A DNA stretch of 64,000 nucleotides. It comes from an uncultured Alistipes sp. (GTDB lineage: Bacteria > Bacteroidota > Bacteroidia > Bacteroidales > Rikenellaceae). Location of the stretch: assembly GCA_949288735.1 (NCBI GenBank), contig CASELE010000003.1, positions 16,529 to 80,528 of the forward strand, read 5' to 3'. Positions 56,080-63,372 of the stretch are shown piece after piece (the stretch's first letter is position 1; each line of letters begins with the position of its first letter). The notes beneath the pieces were generated by a model. That model was not told where the DNA came from and searched no databases. It was given only the letters and a program-made list of their open reading frames with translations. The position numbers were made by a program, and so were the translations under genes.

Positions 56080-57033
56080 ATGTTGAGCAGACGATTACTC
56101 CGCATCAAGGTGGTGAAGGCCCTCTACGCGCACCTGCAGTCCGAGGCCGAAAACATGCTCGCCTCCGAGAAGTCGTTGATGTCCTCCGTGGACAAGGCCT
56201 ACGACCTCTATTTTCAGATGCTGGCCCTGCCGCCCGAACTGGCGCGCTATGCCGCCGAACGCATCGACCTGAACCGCAAGAAGAAGCTCCCCACACACGA
56301 AGATCTGCACCCGAATACAAAATTCGTGGACAACGCCGTCATCCGCGTGCTGGCCAACAGCGACTCGGTAAACGACCGTCTTGCCGCCCGCAAACTGGGA
56401 TGGAACCGACAGGGCGACCTCATCCGCGTGCTCTACGGCCGGCTCGTGGAGAGCGAAAGCTATCGCGACTACATGGCCCGCGAAGAGCGCTCGTTCGCCG
56501 ACGACCTGCGTCTGGTGGAACGTCTCTACGAACAGTTGCAGGATTGCGACGAACTCGACGAGGTGCTCGACGAACTTTCGATACAGTGGAACGGCGACCT
56601 GGGCTTCATCCTCGCCATGGTGCTCCGCACCCTCTCGGGGCTGAAACCCTCGCATCTCGAACTGAAGGTGATGCCCGAATTCAAGAGCGAAGACGACCGC
56701 GACTTCGTGCGGACCCTCTTCGAAAAGTCGCTCATCACCTTCGACGAGAACCGCCGATTCATCGAACGGTTCGCCCGCAACTGGGATGTGGAACGGCTCG
56801 TCTTCATGGACCATCTCATCCTCTGCGTCGCCCTGACCGAACTGGTCAGCTTCCCCTCGATTCCGGTGAAGGTCACGCTCGACGAATACATCGAAATCTC
56901 CAAGTACTACTCCACACCGGGCAGTAGCGTATTCATCAACGGCATCCTCGACAAGGCGGTCGAGGCGCTCAATGCCGAGGGCCGCATCCAGAAGAGCGGC
57001 CGCGGTCTGCTTGACAACGCTCCGAAGGCATGA
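56080..57033 (+). CDS. nusB: Transcription antitermination factor NusB (long Bacteroidetes form)
   Basis: A 317-aa protein. The C-terminal half holds the NusB RNA-binding fold (LVFMDHLILCVALTELVSFP, VTLDEYIEISKYYSTPGSSV, FINGILDKAV). The first half is the helical extension found in Bacteroidetes, with MLSRRLLRIKVVKALYAHLQ at the start. It supports rRNA antitermination. The ATG at 56080 was chosen to match the family start and the promoter. It overlaps the DUF1573 gene by 4 nt. Confidence 0.93.
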   Translation: MLSRRLLRIKVVKALYAHLQSEAENMLASEKSLMSSVDKAYDLYFQMLALPPELARYAAERIDLNRKKKLPTHEDLHPNTKFVDNAVIRVLANSDSVNDRLAARKLGWNRQGDLIRVLYGRLVESESYRDYMAREERSFADDLRLVERLYEQLQDCDELDEVLDELSIQWNGDLGFILAMVLRTLSGLKPSHLELKVMPEFKSEDDRDFVRTLFEKSLITFDENRRFIERFARNWDVERLVFMDHLILCVALTELVSFPSIPVKVTLDEYIEISKYYSTPGSSVFINGILDKAVEALNAEGRIQKSGRGLLDNAPKA

Positions 57034-57476
57034 ACCGTCCGTTCCGGCTCCTGCTCGCATCGCTCTGTCCCCTGCTCGCCGCAGGGTGCGGCGGAAGCGG
57101 CCGTCCGGCGGCTTCCGCCGAAGGCGGCCGGACCTCCCCTGCGGTTCAGACCCTCCGCCTCACCGACTCGGCCCTGCGGTCGGGTGTGACGGATACGCTC
57201 CGTTTCGGGAAGATGCGCTCGGGTGAAATCGCCGTCAAGCCGCTCGCTCTCCGCAACGACTCGAGGCGGCCGCTCGTCGTCGCCGAGATACGGCGTAACT
57301 GCGGCTGTGCCGAGCTCGAATTCGACCGGCGGCCCCTCATACCGGGCGAAGAGCGGCGTGCGGAGATGCTCTTCGACACGCGCGGCATCACCGGCTGGCA
57401 GTTCAAGCTGGTAGAGCTCCGTTTCGCCGAGGAGCAGCAGCCGCTGCGGCTCTACATCGAGGCCGAGGTGGAATAA
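57030..57476 (+). CDS. DUF1573 lipoprotein
   Basis: A 148-aa protein with a lipoprotein signal ending LLAAGCGG. The domain has LRFGKMRSGEIAVKPLALRN, the RRNCGCAELE Cys pair and EERRAEMLFDTRGITG, the DUF1573 immunoglobulin-like pattern. It is probably an envelope protein of unknown role. The ATG overlaps the nusB TGA, and the nusB-DUF1573-yajC order is common in Bacteroidales. Confidence 0.9.
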   Translation: MNRPFRLLLASLCPLLAAGCGGSGRPAASAEGGRTSPAVQTLRLTDSALRSGVTDTLRFGKMRSGEIAVKPLALRNDSRRPLVVAEIRRNCGCAELEFDRRPLIPGEERRAEMLFDTRGITGWQFKLVELRFAEEQQPLRLYIEAEVE

Positions 57477-57478
57477 TG

Positions 57479-57508
57479 TTGCGAATCCGGCAATATTTCG
57501 TATATTTG
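57479..57508 (+). promoter_or_regulatory. Promoter of yajC
   Basis: TTG at 57479-57481, 19-nt spacer, TATATTTG at 57501-57508. The start codon lies 48 nt downstream. Confidence 0.85.
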
Positions 57509-57556
57509 CCCCGTTAAGAACAGGAAAACGTTAATCAAACCTAAAAACGACTCGCT

Positions 57557-57895
57557 ATGATTCATTTACTCCAGGCCGCCGCTAACGCGGCCGAGCAGCC
57601 GCAGCCGGGCTTCTTCCAGCAGTACAGCATGCTCATCATGATCATCCTCATGGTTCTGGTGCTGTGGCTCTTCATGTGGCGGCCCGAGGCCAAGCGCCGC
57701 AAGCAGATGCAGGCCTTCCGTGACTCGCTCAAGAAGGGCAGCAAGATCATCACCGCCGGCGGCATCTACGGCACCGTAAAGGAGGTCAAGGATAACACCC
57801 TGCTCATCGAGGTAGACAGCGACGTCACGCTGCGCATCAGCAAGGACATGGTCGTGGCCGACCCTTCCGATCTGCAGCAGGCACAGCAGAAATAA
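57557..57895 (+). CDS. yajC: Preprotein translocase subunit YajC
   Basis: A 112-aa inner-membrane protein associated with SecDF. One helix (MLIMIILMVLVLWLFMW) is followed by RPEAKRRKQMQAFRDSLKKG and GGIYGTVKEVKDNTLLIEV, the YajC domain. It has its own consensus promoter although it follows nusB and DUF1573. Confidence 0.96.
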   Translation: MIHLLQAAANAAEQPQPGFFQQYSMLIMIILMVLVLWLFMWRPEAKRRKQMQAFRDSLKKGSKIITAGGIYGTVKEVKDNTLLIEVDSDVTLRISKDMVVADPSDLQQAQQK

Positions 57896-57918
57896 CACGC
57901 CCGGGGCGTGCATCCGCA

Positions 57919-57952
57919 GGCAGCCGCGGGACCGGTCGGTCCCGCGGCTGCC
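57919..57952 (+). terminator. Terminator after yajC
   Basis: A perfect 15-bp GC-rich stem (57919-57933 with 57938-57952) around loop GGTC, 23 nt after the yajC stop. A short TCTTTT follows about 7 nt later. Confidence 0.75.
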
Positions 57953-58014
57953 ATGTATCATCTTTTGACCGGGCGCGGCGGCTCTTCCGTCACGCCCACA
58001 AATCCGACAACGAC

Positions 58015-58269
58015 ATGGAACGAAACTTCTCCTACGAACCGCAGGGTACCTGCTCGCGACGCATCGACTTCGCGCTCGACGGCGACCGCATCCGCCGCGT
58101 CGCCTTCACCGGAGGATGCCACGGCAATCTGCAGGGTATCGCTTCGCTGCTCGAGGGAATGCCCGTCGACGAGGCCATCCGCCGGTTGAGCGGCATCGAT
58201 TGTCGCGGCAAGGGAACCTCGTGCCCCGATCAGCTGGCCCGCGCGCTGCGGCAGGCTACGGGCCGGTAG
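58015..58269 (+). CDS. TSCPD domain protein (TIGR03905-like)
   Basis: An 84-aa protein made of one TSCPD domain: RIDFALDGDRIRRVAFTGGC, CHGNLQGIASLLEGM, and the terminal KGTSCPDQLA. TSCPD is also fused to ribonucleotide reductases, where it is thought to bind metal or nucleic acid. The stand-alone form has no assigned function. Confidence 0.88.
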   Translation: MERNFSYEPQGTCSRRIDFALDGDRIRRVAFTGGCHGNLQGIASLLEGMPVDEAIRRLSGIDCRGKGTSCPDQLARALRQATGR

Positions 58270-58346
58270 GCCGCAGCGGCACGGCGCATGCGGAGAGAAG
58301 CGCGACGGAAACGGGATGCGTCCATGCGACGTCCGCGGCCCGGGAC

Positions 58347-58934
58347 TCAAAGCAGCCCCGCCTCGTAGTAGACGATAATCTGTTCGATGATACGGTCTTC
58401 GCCGTCCTTGTCATAACCCGACTTGAGGTCCTGGCCGAAGACCCGCGAGACACTCTGCCAGAAACCGGCCACGAAACCGCCGCGGAACTCGCGGAGAATC
58501 TCATAGGCCGTATAGTCCGTCTCGCGGTCGATGAGCTTGAGCAGCACGCGCCCCTGCGTACGTGTCATGTGACGCAATACGGGGGTGTACTCCTCCTTGA
58601 TCTCATCGTAGACCCCCTTGATGTACTCCTTCTGTTCCCGCTTGCCGGGCAGACGGAGAAGCTCCGCCTCCATCTCGGCCATCTTGGCGCGTGCGATCTG
58701 CGCGATGGGATAGACCCTGCGGACAGCGTCGACCAGCCGTCTATAACGCCGCAGATCCACGGGCCGGTCAAAGATGTAGACCGGCGTAAGATGGATAAGC
58801 GGTATGGAGTCCCCCTCCTCGACCGTCCACTCCTGCAGGAGATATCCCCGACGCCGACGCTGCCCCCGGGCCTCGTCCGCGACGGAGGCGAGGAGAAAAA
58901 CAGCGACAAGAACCGCGAGGAATCCCTTCTTCAT
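58347..58934 (-). CDS. DUF4294 domain-containing exported protein
   Basis: A 195-aa protein with signal peptide MKKGFLAVLVAVFLLASVAD and the DUF4294 core: PLIHLTPVYIFDRPVDLRRY, VYPIAQIARAKMAEME, FRGGFVAGFWQSVSRVFGQD. Helix-rich, probably periplasmic, function unknown. The start at 58934 was chosen for the signal. It shares a palindromic promoter region with the thioesterase gene. Confidence 0.87.
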   Translation of the reverse strand: MKKGFLAVLVAVFLLASVADEARGQRRRRGYLLQEWTVEEGDSIPLIHLTPVYIFDRPVDLRRYRRLVDAVRRVYPIAQIARAKMAEMEAELLRLPGKREQKEYIKGVYDEIKEEYTPVLRHMTRTQGRVLLKLIDRETDYTAYEILREFRGGFVAGFWQSVSRVFGQDLKSGYDKDGEDRIIEQIIVYYEAGLL

Positions 58935-58948
58935 CCCGATAAAAAGAG

Positions 58949-58967
58949 TACCTTTGCGACAAAGGTA
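58949..58967. promoter_or_regulatory. Palindromic overlapping -7 boxes for divergent genes
   Basis: TACCTTTGcgaCAAAGGTA is a perfect 8-bp inverted repeat with a 3-nt centre. It places a TAnnTTTG box on each strand, one facing the DUF4294 gene and one facing the thioesterase. No good -33 TTG at standard spacing. Confidence 0.55.
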
Positions 58968-58995
58968 ACGATTCTGCCCGACAAACGGGCCAAAC

Positions 58996-59382
58996 ATGTT
59001 CGATATTATGTTGGAAAAAGGACTCACCCGTCAATGCCGCACGACGGTCGCGGCCGACAATACGGCCGCCGCAATGGGGTCGGGCGACCTGCCCGTATTC
59101 GCCACTCCCGCCATGGTGGCACTCATGGAGCACGCGGCGCTCGAAGCCGTCGCCCCCGAACTGCCCGAAGGCTCCACGACCGTAGGGGCCGAGATGAACG
59201 TCGCCCATATCAAGCCTTCGGGGCTCGGTGCCGAAATCACCGCCACGGCCGTGCTCACGGCTGTCGAGGGGCGCAAGCTGACCTTCAATGTCGGGGCACG
59301 CGATGCCGACGGCATGATCGGCGAGGGCGTACACGTGCGCTACGTCGTCGACCGGCAGAAGTTTATGGCAAAACTCGGATAG
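58996..59382 (+). CDS. Hotdog-fold thioesterase (FlK-like)
   Basis: A 128-aa hotdog protein with VFATPAMVALMEHAALEAVA on the central helix, MNVAHIKPSGLGAEITATAV, and GEGVHVRYVV. This resembles the FlK/YbgC-like acyl-CoA thioesterase family. The substrate is unknown. It has its own -7 box in a palindrome shared with the DUF4294 gene. Confidence 0.88.
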   Translation: MFDIMLEKGLTRQCRTTVAADNTAAAMGSGDLPVFATPAMVALMEHAALEAVAPELPEGSTTVGAEMNVAHIKPSGLGAEITATAVLTAVEGRKLTFNVGARDADGMIGEGVHVRYVVDRQKFMAKLG

Positions 59383-59487
59383 GCGTACCCATACGGCCGG
59401 TACCGCGCCGCACGCCGGCAACGGCCGAAACCGGTACGCCGCCGCAACGGACCGCACGTTTTTCCGCCGCTTTTACCGCCCCGGGCA

Positions 59488-59517
59488 TTGCGCTTTCGGG
59501 GCGGTTTCGTATCTTTG
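59488..59517 (+). promoter_or_regulatory. Promoter of the HI0933-type flavoprotein gene, very close to its ATG
   Basis: TTG at 59488-59490, 19-nt spacer, TATCTTTG at 59510-59517. The ATG follows just 7 nt later, predicting a leaderless transcript. Confidence 0.8.
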
Positions 59518-59524
59518 CCGGACT

Positions 59525-60820
59525 ATGGAACGAACGGAAGAGGTTACAGAGATCCGACAGCCCTACGACGTCATCGTCGTGGGAGGAGGCGCCGCAGGCC
59601 TGATGGCCGCCGGTACGGCCGCGCGCGACGGACGCAGGGTGCTGCTGCTGGAGAAGATGGAGAAGACGGGGCGCAAGGTGCGCATCTCGGGCAAAGGACG
59701 ATGTAACGTCACCAACGCCCGGCCGCCCGAAGAGTTCGCCGCCCAGGTCCGCGTGAATGCCGACTTCCTGGCTCCGGCATTCGCCGCCTTCGACAACCGC
59801 GCCACGGCGCGATTTTTCGAACGCTGCGGCGTCAAGCTCGACACGGAACGCGGCGGACGTATCTTTCCCTCGAGCGGCAAGGCATGGGACATCGCCAACG
59901 CGCTGCTCGACTATTGTCTGCAAAACGGCGTACGCATTCTCTGCAATACACGGGTCACGGAGATACTCACACTCGGAGACCGCGTCTTCGGAGTGCGCTA
60001 CATGAACAAGCGGGGCTTCATCCGCAAGGAGGAGGCGCCGCACGTCATACTCTGTACGGGCGGAGTCTCCTACCCCGCCACCGGTTCGACGGGCGACGGA
60101 TACCTCTTCGCCGAAAAGCTGGGGCACAGCATCGTACCGCTCCGACCGTCGCTCACGCCGCTGCGCACGTCGCACCCCTGCGCCCGCATCATCGGACGGC
60201 TGCTGCTGCGCAACGTACGGGTCACGCTTACGGTAGACGGCACGCCCCGCGGCGAGGAGTTCGGCGAACTGGGCTTCTCGGACCGCGGTATCGACGGCGC
60301 CGCCGCCCTGCGGCTGAGCCGCGATGCGGTCGACGCTCTCATCGACGGGCACCGTGTCACATTAACGCTCGACCTGAAGCCCGCATTGACGGACGACGTG
60401 CTGCGTGAACGCATCCGGCGCGAACAGGACGATCTGGGCGATGAAGCACCCTTTGCCGAGCTGCTGCGCCGCCTGCTTCCCCGCCAGCTGGTCGAGCCGA
60501 TGGCCCGCGAACTCGACATCGCGCTGCAGATGCCGCTCGGCTCCGTAAGCGAAACGGACTGCGAGCGGCTCATCCGCGTACTGAAGGGTTGGGTCTTCCC
60601 CATAAACGACTATGCGCCGTTCGAATACGCCATTACGACGGCCGGCGGTATCCGCTGCGACGAGGTGGATCCCGAGACGCTGGAATCGCGCAAGATACGG
60701 GGACTCTACCTTGCAGGCGAAGTGCTCGACCTCGATGCGAACACCGGAGGCTACAACCTGCAAATCGCCTTCTCGACGGGCCGTATGGCGGGCCGTCTCC
60801 GCACGACACGCCGACCATGA
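59525..60820 (+). CDS. NAD(P)/FAD-dependent oxidoreductase (HI0933/YhiN/BaiN family)
   Basis: A 431-aa flavoprotein. Seen: GGGAAGLMAAGTAARDG (dinucleotide site, residues about 21-37), TGRKVRISGKGRCNVTNA, GGVSYPATGSTGDGY, GGIRCDEVDPETLE, and the C-terminal DLDANTGGYNLQIAFSTGRM. The family is widespread with mostly unknown roles; BaiN in clostridia was linked to bile-acid 7-dehydroxylation. There is no genetic link here to the steroid genes 50 kb away. A 4-nt overlap couples it to the next gene. Confidence 0.9.
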   Translation: MERTEEVTEIRQPYDVIVVGGGAAGLMAAGTAARDGRRVLLLEKMEKTGRKVRISGKGRCNVTNARPPEEFAAQVRVNADFLAPAFAAFDNRATARFFERCGVKLDTERGGRIFPSSGKAWDIANALLDYCLQNGVRILCNTRVTEILTLGDRVFGVRYMNKRGFIRKEEAPHVILCTGGVSYPATGSTGDGYLFAEKLGHSIVPLRPSLTPLRTSHPCARIIGRLLLRNVRVTLTVDGTPRGEEFGELGFSDRGIDGAAALRLSRDAVDALIDGHRVTLTLDLKPALTDDVLRERIRREQDDLGDEAPFAELLRRLLPRQLVEPMARELDIALQMPLGSVSETDCERLIRVLKGWVFPINDYAPFEYAITTAGGIRCDEVDPETLESRKIRGLYLAGEVLDLDANTGGYNLQIAFSTGRMAGRLRTTRRP

Positions 60821-61338
60821 GTTTCGTCCGACGCCACAACCTGCGACGGTTGCACCTGCCGCCGCGCATAGCGGAATTCCGCAGCCGGTTTGCGCGCGCG
60901 CGCCACTTCCGCGGCCATGGCGTCCACTCGCCATTCGTCTACGGCCTGGTGCGCCGGGTCTTCATGGCACACCGGCTCCTCACGGAAGAACACCCTCTCT
61001 ACGACGCGCTGCGCGCGGCCGGAGTCTCCGAACGCCGCGCCCGCGAACTGCAGAATCTGATGACTCATTGCGGTTACCGGAGTTTCGCCATCGACGAAGA
61101 CACCGCCGAACTGCGCATCCTCACCCCGAGGCTCCACCCGGCCACATGCACGGCTCTCGTCCGTCGGGCCGCCGCGGCAGGCGCTACGGTCGTACTGCTC
61201 GACCCATATGCCGACACTGAACGGCGCCGGCTCTGCGGCTCGATGGTTGCGACGCATCGCTCCACGAGTGTGGACAACCGCGGTTATCTGCTGTTATTCA
61301 ACGATCGGCGACTGCCGAAACAACACTTCAGAATATGA
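60817..61338 (+). CDS. Truncated-looking methyltransferase-like protein (GHGVHSPF motif)
   Basis: A 173-aa protein with RHFRGHGVHSPFVYGLVRRV near the N terminus, a signature shared by Bacteroidetes SAM-dependent methyltransferase-like proteins of larger size. Here the usual SAM-binding region is absent or shortened. The C terminus (GATVVLLDPYADTERRRLCG) resembles the later part of the fold. It may be a reduced family member or a remnant. It overlaps the flavoprotein stop by 4 nt and the adenosyltransferase start by 4 nt, so it is probably translated. Confidence 0.65.
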   Translation: MSFVRRHNLRRLHLPPRIAEFRSRFARARHFRGHGVHSPFVYGLVRRVFMAHRLLTEEHPLYDALRAAGVSERRARELQNLMTHCGYRSFAIDEDTAELRILTPRLHPATCTALVRRAAAAGATVVLLDPYADTERRRLCGSMVATHRSTSVDNRGYLLLFNDRRLPKQHFRI

Positions 61339-61886
61339 AAGTCTATACGAAATCCGGCGACGGAGGCACGACCTCGCTCGTTGGCGGAGAACGGGTTCCG
61401 AAGAGCGACGAACGGGTCGAAGCCTACGGTACAGTCGACGAACTGATGGCCTTCACGGCTCTGCTGACCGACCGCATGCGCCACACCGAGGCACTCGCCC
61501 CCGCCGTCGGTGAGCTCGAGCAGATTCTCTCGCGGCTGATGGGCGTCGCCGCACTGCTCGCTACGGGCAAGGGAGCCGGGGAGAAGGTGGCGCCGCTGGG
61601 GGCGGAACCCGTGGCGTGGCTCGAGGAGCGCATCGACGCCATGCAGGCCCAGCTGCCTCCCATCACGAAATTCACCCTTCCGGGCGGCGACGAGAGTGTC
61701 TCGTTGTGTCATGTCTGCCGCACCGTCTGCCGCCGCGCCGAACGCGCGGCGCTGCGTGCCGCTGCGCTGCACAAGATTCCGGCCGACGTGCTCGCCTATC
61801 TCAATCGGCTGTCGGATTACTTCTACCTGCTGGGACGCACGACGACGGCCCGCCTCAACGTCGAGGAGCGGCTCTGGATTCCATGA
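61335..61886 (+). CDS. Cob(I)yrinic acid a,c-diamide adenosyltransferase (PduO type)
   Basis: A 183-aa ATP:corrinoid adenosyltransferase giving adenosylcobalamin. Seen: the N-terminal YTKSGDGGTTSLVGGERVPK, VEAYGTVDELMAF, and VCRTVCRRAERAAL, which are PduO ATP-binding and helix-bundle motifs. The ATG overlaps the upstream stop by 4 nt. No other cobalamin gene is present in the window. Confidence 0.94.
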   Translation: MKVYTKSGDGGTTSLVGGERVPKSDERVEAYGTVDELMAFTALLTDRMRHTEALAPAVGELEQILSRLMGVAALLATGKGAGEKVAPLGAEPVAWLEERIDAMQAQLPPITKFTLPGGDESVSLCHVCRTVCRRAERAALRAAALHKIPADVLAYLNRLSDYFYLLGRTTTARLNVEERLWIP

Positions 61887-61928
61887 ACGGACATCCGCAT
61901 CTTCGTCCGAATGTTGCATACTATTTCC

Positions 61929-61958
61929 TTGCATTGATTCGTTTTTTTCATACTTTTG
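61929..61958 (+). promoter_or_regulatory. Promoter of the DUF2795 gene
   Basis: TTG at 61929-61931, 19-nt spacer, TACTTTTG at 61951-61958. The ATG lies 74 nt downstream. Confidence 0.8.
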
Positions 61959-62032
61959 CAAACCGGCTGGGGGAAACCCCGCCTGAAGGAGTACTGCAAT
62001 ATTCATATAACAACTCATAAAACCGTTACGCT

Positions 62033-62254
62033 ATGTACTGGACACTGGAACTGGCGTCGAAACTCGAAGATGCGCCCTGGCCCGCAACGAAAGAGGAGCT
62101 GATCGACTACGCCACGCGTTCGGGAGCTCCGTTGGAGGTGCTCGAAAACCTGCAGGAGATCGAAGACGAGGGAGACATCTACGAATCGATCGAGGATATC
62201 TGGCCCGACTACCCGTCAAAAGAAGACTTCTTCTTCAACGAGGAAGAATATTAA
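62033..62254 (+). CDS. DUF2795 domain-containing small protein
   Basis: A 73-aa acidic protein. The N-terminal WTLELASKLEDAPWPATKEE and LIDYATRSGAPLEVLENLQE match the DUF2795 helical domain, and the tail is rich in Glu, Asp and Phe. Bacteroidales often carry this protein as a single gene. Function unknown. It is the last gene of the high-GC part of the window. Confidence 0.85.
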   Translation: MYWTLELASKLEDAPWPATKEELIDYATRSGAPLEVLENLQEIEDEGDIYESIEDIWPDYPSKEDFFFNEEEY

Positions 62255-62286
62255 CGCTCTTCGAATAGATTAAACGTTTGAATATC

Positions 62287-62321
62287 AGCGCGACAAACAA
62301 TGAAAATTTGTTTGTCGCGCT
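62287..62321 (+). terminator. Terminator at the junction to low-GC DNA
   Basis: A perfect 14-bp stem (62287-62300 with 62308-62321) with a 7-nt loop, followed by GGTGTTTTA. It ends the DUF2795 transcript, and AT content rises right after. Confidence 0.75.
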
Positions 62322-62385
62322 GGTGTTTTATGGCCTCGAATGGCGTGATTTGTTTATGAAAGGAGTGTTTTTATTGATTCATTTA

Positions 62386-62416
62386 TTGGGGGAATGGACG
62401 GTTATCGCTATTTTTG
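62386..62416 (+). promoter_or_regulatory. Promoter of the DpnII-like restriction-modification genes
   Basis: TTG at 62386-62388, 20-nt spacer, TATTTTTG at 62409-62416. The methylase start lies 44 nt downstream. Confidence 0.7.
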
Positions 62417-62460
62417 CATAGCAATGCGGAGAGCGTATCAGTTGCAGTGTTCGGACTTAT

Positions 62461-63372
62461 ATGAAAAAATTATATACATACCCGGCAAAGCCATTCGTCA
62501 AGTGGGTTGGAGGAAAGACTCAGCTCCTTGATGATATAAAAAAAACTCTACCTTGTGATTTATCGCATAGGGAGGCAGTGACTTATGTCGAGCCATTTGT
62601 AGGAGGGGGAGCTGTGTTGTTTTGGATTTTGCAAGAATACCCAAACATAACACGGGCCATAATCAATGATATAAACGCAGAATTAATTTGCACATATCGT
62701 GTAATAAAGTCTGATGTTGAAAATTTAATTGTTGAACTGACGCGGATTCAATCAGAATATCTTACACTTGATGAAGTTGCCAGAAAAAATTATTATTTAT
62801 CGCAACGAGAGCGTTTTAACGAAAGGAACAATTCAGATATTGAAACAGCGGCATTATTTATCTTCTTGAATCGCACATGTTTCAATGGTCTATATCGTGT
62901 AAACTCTAATGGTAAGTTTAATGTGCCACATGGAAAATATTCAAATCCTAGGATTTGTGATGAGGAAACATTGCGGGCGGATTCTGCCGTTCTTCAGCGA
63001 GTAGAAATTCTTTGTGGCGATTTTGCCCAGACAGGTAAATATGCGGGCGATAATGTTTTGTATTATTTTGATCCGCCATATCGTCCTTTGACGGAAACAT
63101 CAGCATTTACATCATACGCAAAAGATGGATTTGATGATGCGGAGCAGATGCGACTGCGAGACTTTTGCGAACAGATTGCAGCACATAAATCTTTGTTTGT
63201 TGCAAGTAACTCTGACCCGCAAAATGTGGATAATAAAGATGATTTTTTTGATCATCTTTATAAAATGTTTTTTATCAAGCGAGTGTCTGCTGCGAGAATG
63301 ATAAACTCGAAGGGAAGTGAGCGTGGCGCCATTTCCGAAATAATGATTTCAAACGTTGCTAATGCTTACTGA
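62461..63372 (+). CDS. DNA adenine methyltransferase (DpnIIA/Dam type, GATC by family)
   Basis: A 303-aa N6-adenine methylase. Motif I is YVEPFVGGGAVLFWIL, the N-terminal FVKWVGGKTQLL is the Dam/DpnIIA signature, and the catalytic motif is YYFDPPYRP. CFNGLYRVNSNGKFNVP is also family typical. It should methylate GATC and protect host DNA. Base composition is far lower in GC than the rest of the window. Its stop overlaps the restriction-endonuclease start. No second methylase is present in the window. Confidence 0.93.
   Translation: MKKLYTYPAKPFVKWVGGKTQLLDDIKKTLPCDLSHREAVTYVEPFVGGGAVLFWILQEYPNITRAIINDINAELICTYRVIKSDVENLIVELTRIQSEYLTLDEVARKNYYLSQRERFNERNNSDIETAALFIFLNRTCFNGLYRVNSNGKFNVPHGKYSNPRICDEETLRADSAVLQRVEILCGDFAQTGKYAGDNVLYYFDPPYRPLTETSAFTSYAKDGFDDAEQMRLRDFCEQIAAHKSLFVASNSDPQNVDNKDDFFDHLYKMFFIKRVSAARMINSKGSERGAISEIMISNVANAY

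Noticed and set aside
59525..60820. HI0933/BaiN-type gene as part of the bile-acid locus
   Set aside because: The family is universal in gut bacteria, the gene is 50 kb away and sits with cobalamin and methyltransferase-like genes.
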